Shown piece after piece: positions 1-7,200 of a DNA stretch of 10,958 bases. The position numbers and the translations under genes are program-made. The DNA comes from Bacteroidales bacterium (lineage in GTDB: Bacteria > Bacteroidota > Bacteroidia > Bacteroidales > F082), in contig JAFWRA010000026.1 in assembly GCA_017508895.1 (NCBI GenBank), positions 1 through 10,958 of the forward strand, read 5' to 3'. The first letter of the stretch is position 1, and every line of letters begins with the position of its first letter. A model generated the notes under the pieces. The model was not told the DNA's origin. It saw only the letters and a list, made by a program, of their open reading frames with translations, and did not search any database.

Positions 1-78
1 ATCCTCGATATGCTTGTCAATCGCTCGGACAAACTCAATCATCTTGTTGAAATCTATCAATTAAAAATAGCAAGTTAG
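1..78 (+). CDS. possible C-terminal tail of an upstream gene (partial)
   Basis: Frame 1 is open from the window edge to a TAG at 76-78 and would encode 25 residues ending LVEIYQLKIAS, a plausible helical C-terminus. The first 60 bases are also open on the minus strand, where an ATG at about 40-42 would start MIEFVRAIDKH, so the coding strand is uncertain. No family can be named from so short a piece. The plus reading agrees in direction with higBA and ends about 56 bp before its promoter. Confidence 0.3.
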   Translation: MLDMLVNRSDKLNHLVEIYQLKIAS

Positions 79-86
79 CAACTTGC
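70..86 (-). terminator. short hairpin, terminator-like on the minus strand
   Basis: GCAAGTT (70-76) and AACTTGC (80-86) form a perfect 7-bp stem with a 3-nt loop. On the minus strand the stem is followed at once by TATTTTTAATT, which looks like a weak intrinsic terminator. On the plus strand there is no T tract. It overlaps the TAG ending the possible plus-strand upstream gene. There is no obvious minus-strand gene for it to terminate. Confidence 0.25.
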
Positions 87-120
87 GAAACTTGAATTAC
101 TTAATACTACCAAAGGCAAA

Positions 121-146
121 AAATGTTCACAAATTTGTGAATATTT
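121..146. promoter_or_regulatory. 26-bp palindrome, probable HigA operator
   Basis: The core TTCACAAATTTGTGAA at 126-141 is a perfect 16-bp palindrome. The symmetry extends outward to 121-146 with a single mismatched pair (125/142). It covers the TTTG at 134-137 that serves as the -33 element of the higB promoter, so a bound repressor would block RNA polymerase. HigA antitoxins are known to bind palindromes in their own promoters. Assigning this site to the HigA encoded at 513 is inference. Confidence 0.6.
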
Positions 147-166
147 AATCTTTTTGTCTATCTTTG
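134..166 (+). promoter_or_regulatory. Bacteroidetes-type promoter of higBA
   Basis: TTTG at 134-137 and TATCTTTG at 159-166 match the Bacteroidetes primary sigma consensus (TTTG, 19-21 bp, TAnnTTTG) with a 21-bp spacer. Transcription would begin near 173, leaving a leader of only about 14 nt before the higB ATG at 187. Confidence 0.72.
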
Positions 167-186
167 CAGCATCAAATCATTGTTGA

Positions 187-504
187 ATGAGAGTATTGTT
201 TGATAAAGAATATCTTGGTAACCTATATGAAAAAGGCGATAGTGGCGATAAGAAACACCGCTTTCAACCTCAAGTTGTCAAGAAGTATAAGAGAGTGGTA
301 GATTTGATGATAGATACACCTAATGTGTTATCGTTAGCAAAGTATAACTCGTTGCATTATGAGAAATTGGTGGGTGATAAAGTCGGTTTGTCTTCGGTAA
401 GAGTAAATGACAAATATCGAATTGAATTTGAAGAGATTGTGCAGGAAAACGAAACAATTGCAACAATTTGTAATATCACGGAATTAAGTAATCATTATCA
501 ATAA
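187..504 (+). CDS. higB: HigB-like toxin, RelE/ParE superfamily
   Basis: This 105-residue protein looks like a HigB/RelE-fold toxin. In that family the toxin binds ribosomes and cleaves mRNA during translation, stopping growth unless neutralised. The visible family signature is the C-terminal SVRVNDKYRIEFE segment (about residues 70-82), with the R72/N74/R78 pattern typical of HigB proteins, preceded by a helical region (30-62). The length is normal for the family. The order is toxin first, antitoxin second, with 8 bp between stop and next start, as in classical higBA operons. No clear ribosome binding site precedes the ATG, which is common in Bacteroidetes. The gene is clearly AT-richer than the rest of the window, which fits acquisition by transfer. 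Catalytic activity is inferred from family membership. Confidence 0.87.
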   Translation: MRVLFDKEYLGNLYEKGDSGDKKHRFQPQVVKKYKRVVDLMIDTPNVLSLAKYNSLHYEKLVGDKVGLSSVRVNDKYRIEFEEIVQENETIATICNITELSNHYQ

Positions 505-512
505 ACAGGATT

Positions 513-836
513 ATGAAGACCTTGGAAGCAAATAAAATGGAACCATTTCAGCCTACTCATCCAGGAGAGGTTATCAAAGATGAGATAGAGTATCGCGGCA
601 TTTCACAAAGAGCTTTGGCTGCTCAGATTGGAGTTTCTTATACCCAATTGAACGAAGTGCTGAATGGCAAGCGCACGCTGAATACCGAGATGGCTTTGCT
701 GATTAGTGCCGCACTCGACATCGATGCCGAACCATTGTTGGCCATGCAGATGCGTTATGATGTGATTACAGCCCGCCGAAATCAAAGTTTTGTCAGTCGG
801 CTGAAGTCCATTCGGAAAATCGCTGCTGCATTTTGA
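513..836 (+). CDS. higA: HigA-family antitoxin, XRE helix-turn-helix
   Basis: This 107-residue protein has the hallmark HigA opening HPGEVIKDEIEYRGIS (residues 16-31), followed by an XRE/Cro-type helix-turn-helix at about 31-54 (SQRALAAQIGVSYTQLNEVL, then NGKR). HigA antitoxins bind and neutralise HigB and repress the shared operon, and the palindrome at 121-146 is the obvious candidate target. The ATG is preceded by AGGA (507-510) and lies 8 bp after the higB stop, so the two genes are almost certainly co-transcribed. The length is typical and nothing appears broken. The 3' end faces the convergent methyltransferase remnant across 27 bp. Confidence 0.93.
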   Translation: MKTLEANKMEPFQPTHPGEVIKDEIEYRGISQRALAAQIGVSYTQLNEVLNGKRTLNTEMALLISAALDIDAEPLLAMQMRYDVITARRNQSFVSRLKSIRKIAAAF

Positions 837-855
837 ATTTCCCCGACCAACCTAT

Positions 856-873
856 GGAGAAGCTTATTTCTCC
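856..873. terminator. weak hairpin between convergent higA and methyltransferase remnant
   Basis: GGAGAA (856-861) and TTCTCC (868-873) form a 6-bp stem with a 6-nt loop in the gap between convergent genes, overlapping the remnant's TAA stop. Neither strand has a good T tract, so a terminator role is only suggested by position. Confidence 0.22.
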
Positions 874-1319
874 GCCGTCACCATCAACCAGTGTTTGGCT
901 TCGTCTTTCCGGATGTTGATGGTCTTGAAGCCAGCATTTGATAGATGCAACCTGATTTCCTCGGGTTTGTAGGTATGCATTCCCTCGATGAGGCTTTCCC
1001 ATTTGGCATCCATCGGTCCCGAGCCGTCCGACTCGTTGACGATGACAAATTGGCCTCCGGGTTTGAGCACCCTTTTCACCTCATCAAAGCAATGCTCGAT
1101 GTCGGGCCAGAAATAGATGGTCTCAAAGGCGGTGACGAGGTCGAAAGTGTTCTCTCCGAAAGGCAGTTTGGCCACACTGGCCTCCTGCACCTTGCAGCGC
1201 CCCTCTGCGATGGCCTTGGCGTTCACTTTGGAAGACTTTGCCACCGAAACAGACGAATAGTCGATGCCCTGCACCACACCTTTCGGAGCGCGTTGCAAAA
1301 ATGAACCGCATTTCGTGCC
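864..1319 (-). pseudogene. N-terminally truncated SAM-dependent methyltransferase
   Basis: About 151 codons on the minus strand encode the C-terminal two thirds of a class I methyltransferase fold. GVVQGIDYSSVSVAKS is the second strand with its acidic residue, LPFGENTFDLVTAFETIYFWPD is the motif IV region, and VKRVLKPGGQFVIVNESDG is the conserved helix-strand block, ending HWLMVTAEK and TAA. Homology starts at FLQRAPKG. The SAM-binding glycine motif (GxGxG), expected just before it, is absent. Reading upstream, the frame runs within 5 bp into the stop codon of the TonB receptor and then overlaps the receptor gene in another frame. There is no plausible start codon, because the only in-frame ATG (1443-1445) lies well inside the receptor. 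Intact relatives are about 210-220 residues, so roughly 70 are missing. It probably cannot bind SAM. Its orientation suggests it was once last in the operon with the receptor. Confidence 0.82.
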
Positions 1320-1324
1320 TGAAA

Positions 1325-3418
1325 TCACCCAATGGGCACCGTCAGCTTGAAAACGACATTGCGTCCCATGTTGAACACGCCTTGCCGTCCGGTCACGACA
1401 TTCCAATCCGCATATTTCAAGCGGCTCAAGTGGTCTTGGTAGCACACATCCGTGAGGTTGTCGACAATCAAGGTCAGCTCGGCGACTTTCTTGCCTTTAA
1501 CCAAGATTTCAGTTCCGGCTGAAAGCCCTAACAAAAGGTAAGATGGAGTGGCCGTTTCGGTGTTGTAGGCTGCATAATAATGGTCTTGCCTCAAGCACCA
1601 ATCCAAACGGGCAGCAAGATAGGCATTGTTGAACACCTTGCCATCATGCGTGAGTTCGTATTTCACGTCCGCCGAAAGGCGCGGTGCGGGCGTCATCGGG
1701 AGCCAACGCATCTCTTCTGGCTGGTGCAGCAACTGGGCGTTGACGTATGAAAACGCCGCCCCGATATGAAGGGCATGGAATGGATGGATATCCACACCCG
1801 CTTCAAAGCCCATCAGCATCGCCTCGCCCTGCGCGTATGCGAAAGTCATCAAGTTAGGCTCAATGATGCTGTCGATACGATGCAGATAGATGTAGTTGCT
1901 GATGTGGTTGGCAAACACTGCAGCATTCAACTCAAAAAAGCGCGTGGCATAATTGAGGCCAAAGTCGGCTTGCAAGCTGTATTCAGGCTTAAAGTTATGG
2001 TTGCCAATCTCATACCTCAATGAGCCTTCATGCTCTCCATTGGAGGCCAACTCGCCGATGTTTGGGGCACGGTAGCCTCGGGCAAGATTGAATTTCAGAT
2101 CCAGCCTTTCAGTGACTTCGCACGTCGCCCCAAAACTACCCGTAACGCCTTGAAAATGTCGTGTGAAGTCCTCAAAACGCACCTCATCGTCCTCGATTAA
2201 GCCCTTTGCGTTCGAATAACGGTAGTCGAAGCGGAGTCCGCCACTGAGATTCCAACGACCCAATACTTTGGAAGCCGTGGCATAAATGCCAGCATCGAAT
2301 AAAGCATAGTCGGGGATGAGGTATTTCTCACCCAAATTGATAGACTTCTGCCCCATGCCATTCAATCCCGTCGAAAACTTCCAGCCCGCTTTTTCTTCCG
2401 AGACATAGCGGACATCATAGTTCAATGTGTGCAGTTGCATATAAAGGCCACATTCGTCCGCCGACTCCTCAAACTCTTTGCGACGGTTCTGTTGATAGCC
2501 TGCAATCACCTTCAAATGTCCAGAAGACAGGGTGATGAAACTTTCCGAAACCGCCTTGTAATGATACACCCGCTGATAAGGCAAGCCATGACGATACGAC
2601 AGCAGGTCGCCTTCCTCGGAGAGCAATTCGCCCGTCACCGTGTCGCGTTCGCCTTCCACGATGCTCGGAGTGAGGTTGTAATATCCAAATTTCAGGTTGG
2701 TGAAGCCCCAGTTGCGCATCAGTCCCGCTTTGAGCGAGAAGGCACGCTCACCGAATTGGGAGTTGGGCACGTAGCCGTCAAAACGGTTCTTGTAGGCATG
2801 GGCGTGCTTTTCGCTGAATCGGGCATCCCAAGTAAAACCTTTCTGGTTTCCTGCAAGATTGAAAGATGCGCCTATCAAGCCATTGTTGGTTTGATATTCA
2901 GCATTTACCTTGCCTTTTTTGCTGCCCTCGGGCAATGTAGGCATACTTTTGAACACCAACACGCCGCCCATGGCATCGGAGCCATACATGAGGCTGGCAG
3001 GACCTTTCAGGATTTCCACCGAGCCGACCTCGTTGGCATCGATTTCAATGCCATGTTCGTCGCCCCATTGCTGGCCTTCCTGACGAATGCCTTCGTTGAC
3101 AACCACAATGCGGTTGTAGCCCAGTCCACGAATGACAGGTTTCGAGATGCCACTTCCCGTGGTGATTTGCGACACGCCCGGCTGCTTGGCGATGGCGTCA
3201 ATCAGATTCGTGGACGACAGCTGATGCAGTTCCTTGGCTTGAAGCACCACGATAGGCATGGGCGTCTCTTTCATTCTCATGTCGCCCACGGCACCTGTTA
3301 CTGTCACTTCTTTCAATTCGATGTGCCTGAAAAACATATCGGTAGAGTCAGGCAAACTCTGAGCCGTCATTGGTAATACATACGCCAATGACAAGGCTAT
3401 AAATAATGATTTTTTCAT
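1325..3418 (-). CDS. TonB-dependent outer-membrane receptor, ZnuD/heme-receptor-like
   Basis: This 697-residue protein starts with a Sec signal peptide (1 to about 20, ending MTAQ) and a TonB-box-like EVTVTG (37-42). A plug domain follows (about 50-158) with IDAIAKQPGVSQI, KPVIRGLGYNRIVVV and EILKGPASLMYGSDAMGGV. A 22-strand barrel should fill the rest, to the terminal strand GRNVVFKLTVPIG. Such receptors import a ligand across the outer membrane using TonB-ExbBD energy. The segments EGQQWGDEHGIEID (114-127), HGLPYQRVYHYK and the histidine-bearing loop KHAHAY (204-209) recall the metal/heme-receptor group that includes ZnuD. The substrate is inferred, with zinc or another metal favoured by the neighbouring ZIP remnant and CxxC/HxH protein. 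There is no N-terminal carboxypeptidase-like domain and no SusD partner, which argues against glycan uptake. The start is supported by AAAAATGAAAAAA context and the signal peptide. The gene is intact. Confidence 0.94.
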   Translation of the reverse strand: MKKSLFIALSLAYVLPMTAQSLPDSTDMFFRHIELKEVTVTGAVGDMRMKETPMPIVVLQAKELHQLSSTNLIDAIAKQPGVSQITTGSGISKPVIRGLGYNRIVVVNEGIRQEGQQWGDEHGIEIDANEVGSVEILKGPASLMYGSDAMGGVLVFKSMPTLPEGSKKGKVNAEYQTNNGLIGASFNLAGNQKGFTWDARFSEKHAHAYKNRFDGYVPNSQFGERAFSLKAGLMRNWGFTNLKFGYYNLTPSIVEGERDTVTGELLSEEGDLLSYRHGLPYQRVYHYKAVSESFITLSSGHLKVIAGYQQNRRKEFEESADECGLYMQLHTLNYDVRYVSEEKAGWKFSTGLNGMGQKSINLGEKYLIPDYALFDAGIYATASKVLGRWNLSGGLRFDYRYSNAKGLIEDDEVRFEDFTRHFQGVTGSFGATCEVTERLDLKFNLARGYRAPNIGELASNGEHEGSLRYEIGNHNFKPEYSLQADFGLNYATRFFELNAAVFANHISNYIYLHRIDSIIEPNLMTFAYAQGEAMLMGFEAGVDIHPFHALHIGAAFSYVNAQLLHQPEEMRWLPMTPAPRLSADVKYELTHDGKVFNNAYLAARLDWCLRQDHYYAAYNTETATPSYLLLGLSAGTEILVKGKKVAELTLIVDNLTDVCYQDHLSRLKYADWNVVTGRQGVFNMGRNVVFKLTVPIG

Positions 3419-3422
3419 TTTT

Positions 3423-3560
3423 AGTCTTGTTGTAGAAAGTAAATAATTGAGATGATTTAGCTGTATTGACGCGGGACTATGAGACGTGGGACACGGGACA
3501 TTTCAAATCGTCTCGTGTCTTAAAGTCTCCTGTCTCGTGTCGGTTTTTTACAACAAGACT
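3423..3560. repeat. 138-bp nested inverted repeat between the CxxC protein and the receptor
   Basis: AGTCTTGTTGTA (3423-3434) and TACAACAAGACT (3549-3560) are perfect 12-bp inverted copies, and the match extends inward to 15 of 16 positions. Between them lies a second imperfect inverted repeat (3468-3541). On the minus-strand mRNA the left arm covers the last codons and the stop of the upstream small gene. The right arm ends 4 nt before the receptor AUG, so the helix would cover the receptor's ribosome-binding region. No target-site duplication is visible at the ends. It could be a translational-coupling structure or a small MITE-like insertion. Confidence 0.6.
3468..3541. repeat. degenerate GAC(G/A)CGGGAC-type palindromic repeat cluster
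   Basis: The left half contains GACGCGGGAC (3468-3477), GAGACGTGGGAC and GACACGGGAC. The right half contains two near-complementary copies of GTCTCGTGTC (3510-3519 and 3532-3541) separated by TTAAAGTCTCCT. The halves can fold on each other across a short TTTCAAAT loop. Base composition and repetitiveness differ sharply from the AT-rich flanks, so it looks inserted. It encodes no protein. Confidence 0.6.
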
Positions 3561-3862
3561 GGTGGGGCGCGCGATGAAAAGGTTTGTCCGAAAGCTGATA
3601 CGACATCTTGAACCATCGGAATGGATTCCACTTTGGCTTCTGGCAGGTTGATCGTCACCACCACTTGTGGAGATTCCTCGTATGCAAGCTGCTGGAATTG
3701 ACAAAGTAGGCACCCGTCTTCATCCGTTATTGATGAATGCTGTTCCTCAGTGGCTTCGGCATTATCCGATGGATAAGCATGAACATGAAACGACGACAGC
3801 AACCACATTGGCAGATAGATTACCAATAGGAATAACGCTATCTTGGATTTGTATCGCTTCAT
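3548..3862 (-). CDS. small exported protein with HxH and CxxC motifs, likely metal handling
   Basis: This 104-residue protein begins MKRYKSK, followed by a hydrophobic segment (8-24) that is a signal peptide or membrane anchor. Then come H26-V-H28, an acidic histidine-containing linker (30-50), C51-L-L-C54-Q-F, and an SSRAPPVL tail. The layout and the APP tail resemble DUF2946-like small exported proteins found near outer-membrane metal receptors; that resemblance is from memory, not a search. The start at 3862 is chosen over an upstream in-frame ATG at 3925, because the promoter -7 box (3884-3891) lies between them and would exclude the longer form. It sits 129 bp upstream of the receptor on the same strand, so the two are probably one operon. 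A periplasmic metal-binding or metal-sensing role is inference. Confidence 0.75.
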   Translation of the reverse strand: MKRYKSKIALFLLVIYLPMWLLSSFHVHAYPSDNAEATEEQHSSITDEDGCLLCQFQQLAYEESPQVVVTINLPEAKVESIPMVQDVVSAFGQTFSSRAPPVLL

Positions 3863-3883
3863 TCTTTCAAACTTTCGATGGGG

Positions 3884-3891
3884 CAAAGATA
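3884..3891 (-). promoter_or_regulatory. -7 box for the CxxC protein-receptor operon
   Basis: TATCTTTG on the minus strand, followed by CCCC and ATC, matches the Bacteroidetes -7 consensus. It lies 21 bp upstream of the ATG at 3862. No convincing TTTG is seen at -33. The extended match TATCTTTGCCC is shared with the promoter at 4185-4192. Confidence 0.6.
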
Positions 3892-3949
3892 CTGATTTAT
3901 TGTGAATATTCGTATTCTTGCGCACTTCTATCTTGAACTTAAGAATGTT

Positions 3950-4119
3950 ATGGGCATCACCATTGGTTTATTAATCGCATTGCTAGGCACCATGCTCTGT
4001 GCAGCTTTTGTCTTTTTCATGAAGAAAGAAGCGCCCAGTGCAACAGTAAGGCAAAGTCATTCCTCATTGATAGCTTGAGTGGCATCGAGGAGCCTTTGGG
4101 CGGTTTATTAGAGATGGTG
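3950..4119 (+). pseudogene. ZIP-family metal transporter remnant with internal deletion
   Basis: The ATG at 3950 opens MGITIGLLIALLG followed by AAFVFFMKKEAPS, the start of Bacteroidales ZIP (zinc/divalent metal) transporters: the first transmembrane helix and its MKKE end. After about 30 residues the frame degenerates and stops at TGA 4076-4078. One base out of frame, from 4045, comes SKAKSFLIDSLSGIEEPLGG followed by LLEMV. This matches the (S)KGKAF...LSG(I/V)xEP(I/L)G block that lies near residue 190-210 in full proteins of about 260 residues. The middle, including the metal-binding HNxPEG helices, is gone, and so is the C-terminus. It cannot be functional. It lies divergent from the CxxC-receptor operon, which suggests a former metal-uptake neighbourhood. 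Identification is by recalled family motifs; alignment with intact ZIP proteins would confirm it. Confidence 0.68.
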
Positions 4120-4142
4120 CAGCACCATCTGCAATGTTTTTT
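4112..4142 (+). terminator. hairpin plus T run upstream of the large surface-protein gene
   Basis: AGATGGTGC (4112-4120) and GCACCATCT (4122-4130) are perfect 9-bp inverted copies around a single base. They are followed, after six bases, by T6 at 4137-4142. This could be a weak intrinsic terminator insulating the large gene from upstream transcription, or a symmetric protein-binding site at the end of the ZIP remnant. Confidence 0.45.
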
Positions 4143-4184
4143 AACAAAATTTTGATTTTCTGCACTGAAAACCAAATTATTTCT

Positions 4185-4192
4185 TATCTTTG
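4185..4192 (+). promoter_or_regulatory. -7 box of the large surface-protein gene
   Basis: TATCTTTG is followed by CCCATC, 22 bp before the ATG at 4215. It matches the Bacteroidetes -7 consensus and is nearly identical to the box at 3884-3891. The -33 region has no good TTTG at the expected spacing, so promoter strength is uncertain. Confidence 0.62.
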
Positions 4193-4214
4193 CCCATCAT
4201 AAACCTTTGTCACC

Positions 4215-7200
4215 ATGAAAAAACTCTTCCTTATCCTCTCCATCCTCCTCGCCCTCCTGACCATCGGGCAGGCCAAGGCGCAAGGACTGACGGGCTCTGG
4301 CACGACTGACGACCCGTATCTGATCAGCAGCAACGCGGACTGGACCTCCTTCGCGCAAAGTGTCACCAACGGCATGACCTACGCGGGCCAAACCGTGAAA
4401 CTCACCGCCGACATTACCGCCACCGTCATGGCAGGCTCGCACACCAACGAAACCAACTACCATGCTTTCAGCGGCATCTTTGACGGCGACGGGCACACCA
4501 TCACCCTCGACCTCTCGGGTGGCGGCGAAGGCATAGCACTCTTCTCCGACCTCAACGGCGCGACCCTAAAGAACCTGAAAGCGCAGGGCTCCGTAACCAC
4601 TAACGACCGACGCCCCGCCACCTTTGCCATCATCGTTTTCGGCAACAGCACCATCAGCAACTGCTGGAGCACCGTGGCCGTGTCGTCAACCAGAACCAGC
4701 GATTGGGTGGACGGCGGCGGCTTTGTGGGCCGTGTCAGTTCAAACGCCACACTCAACATGACCGACTGCGCCTTCCACGGCACGGTGACCTTCGCCCCTG
4801 GTGCCACCTCGGGCGGCGGCATGATAGGCTTCACGCAAACCAACGCAACGGTCAACCTCACCAACTGCCTCTACAGTCCCTCCGCGCTCACGCTGAACGT
4901 CAATCAATACAATCCCCGCATCTTCGTCTCGGGCAATGTGACAGGCAACCTTACCAACTGTTACTACAACGCCGTGGCAGCGGCCTCGGTACTCGAAAAC
5001 CAAGGCATCGATGCCTCGGGGATGACCAACGAAGCCTTGGCTGCGGCCCTCGGAGAAGGCTGGCACGTGTATAACGACTTGGTGGTTCCTTTTTTAGGCG
5101 AGTATTACATCAGTTCGCCAACGGAATGGAACACCTTCGCCCAAAGCGTCACCAACGGCAAGACCTACGCAGGCCAAATTGTGAAGCTCACCAATAACAT
5201 CTCCGTCAGCACCATGGTGGGTGTCGAGGACAAGTGTTTTGCTGGCACCTTCAATGGACAGAACCACACCATCACCCTCAACATGACGGCCAACGGGCAA
5301 TACACCTCCCTCTTTTGTTTTGCTGACGGCGCCACCTTCCAAAACCTGAAAGTGGACGGCACCATCAACACCTCGAGAAAGTTTTGCGCCAGCTTCGTGG
5401 GGGCCATCGTTTACAACGGCTGCACTTTCACCAACTGTGTCAGCGATGTCACCATCAACTCCACTATCAACGGCGACGGCACACACGGCGGCTTTGTGGG
5501 GTATGCCGCATGGGGTGACAACACTTTCGAAGGCTGTGCCTTCACGGGCAAGCTGCTCGGTGCAAGCACCACCAACGTTGGCGGTTTCGTCGGCTTTACG
5601 GAAAGCCGTGCCACCGTTTCTTTCACCAACTGCGTCTTCCATCCCCAACAAGTCACCATGAGCGGCAACGGCAGCCAGACCTTCGCGCGCTGGCGTTCGG
5701 GAAACAGCAGCAGTGTTATCATCGGTGACAACTGCTACTACTCGCAGACCCTCGGTGCAGCCCAAGGCAAGCAGATGCTCAACATAACAGCTGGCGACTA
5801 TGTCACCGCTGCCTTAAGCGGCAGTGCCACCACTTATGAGCGGAGCGGCATCAGTGCCTACGCTGTGGGCATCGTTTTCGACAGCATCCTTTATGCCGGC
5901 GACGGCGAGACGGTGAGTCTCAACCTTGGTTGCACACCGCCTTCGGGTTATTCCTTCAATGGCTTCATTGCCAGTGCAGGCACCCTCAACGGTACAGGTA
6001 ATCCCTACACGCTGAACATGCCCAATGAGAACGTGACCATTCAAGCGGTTCTGGTTAATAATTCCATCGAATACATTGATGGGGATGGCAACACACACAC
6101 TTGCAGCAACTATACCGTGCTCACGGGCAACGAAGCAATACTCCATGGGGGCTGGTATGTGGTGAACGACGACATCACTTACAACCGCGCACTCACCCTC
6201 ACCGATGATGTGAATCTCATCCTATGCAACGGCAATACGATGACGGTCAGCACTATCAATGGGAGCAGAAACTTGGGCAACGGAAGCCTGATTGTTTACG
6301 GTCAGAACCTCAATTCCGATGTGGCTGGCACCCTCAATGCCGGCTCCACCAGGTATCCCCAATTCAATTCCAGACATACAACGTCCACGCACAATGGGGG
6401 CATCAATGTGATCAACTACACCCAACACAGCGGCAACGTCGTAGCCAGCAACAATTCTTCGCATGGAGATGCCCTCTATGCCAACCACTTCACTATGAAC
6501 GGTGGTACCATCATCATTCCTAATAACCGTTACGAACGTAATACTTACTCCGGCTTATTTGTTAACGGCAATCTCGTCATCAACGGCGGCAAGGTGGAGG
6601 CTCCCAGTATTCACGCCTATGACGACATTACCCTCGGCTATACCAACACCGACGACTACATCCTTGCTGGCCACTATGAGTCCGAAGTAGGCACCATCGC
6701 CGTCAAAAGCGGCCAAGCCTTATATTACGAAGATGACTGGGGTGAAAATGTCATCGTCAGCGGCATACTCGACGAGGACCAGATCGATGCCATTGGGGGC
6801 AAGGCCCTGCGACCCCATTTCGTCAATTATATGGACGGGGACGGCGAGATGCACTATTGCAGTGACTATACCGTACTCACGGGTGAAGAAACAACGCTCA
6901 CGGAGGGCTGGTATGTGGTGGATGATGACATCACTTACAACGGAATCCTCTACCTCAACGGAGACGTGACCCTCATCCTCGGCAACAGCAAAACGATGAC
7001 CATCGGAACCAACGATATAGGCAACGGCGGCATCTTACAATCATCGAACAACAATGATACCGGAAACCTGACTGTTTACGGTCAGAGCCTCAGCCCCGAC
7101 GAGGCAGGTACCCTCAACGCCACCCACAACAGATTTCCCCAATTCGAATCAGACTTCAATGTCATCACCGCAACACCTACTGGCAGATGGCGCGCTATTA

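Noticed and set aside
1320..1445. N-terminal extension of the methyltransferase frame to an ATG at 1443-1445
   Set aside because: The extension lies inside the receptor coding sequence in another frame and its translation is low-quality; it does not supply the SAM-binding motif.
2429..3376. A 315-codon open frame on the plus strand opposite the receptor
   Set aside because: It is antisense to a clearly homologous TonB receptor, its translation shows no domain or signal peptide, and codon-complement effects explain the openness.
3423..3560. Insertion sequence call for the nested inverted repeat
   Set aside because: No transposase and no visible target-site duplication; kept as a repeat/structure rather than a mobile element.
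3863..3925. Longer start for the CxxC protein (ATG at 3923-3925)
   Set aside because: The promoter -7 box at 3884-3891 lies downstream of that ATG, and the signal-peptide start MKRYK at 3862 fits much better.
3667..3936. An 89-codon plus-strand frame opposite the CxxC protein
   Set aside because: Antisense shadow of a gene with a signal peptide and promoter; no domain features of its own.
5094..5765. A 223-codon minus-strand frame within the surface-protein gene
   Set aside because: It mirrors repeat-rich GLUG-like coding sequence and has no plausible start context or domain.
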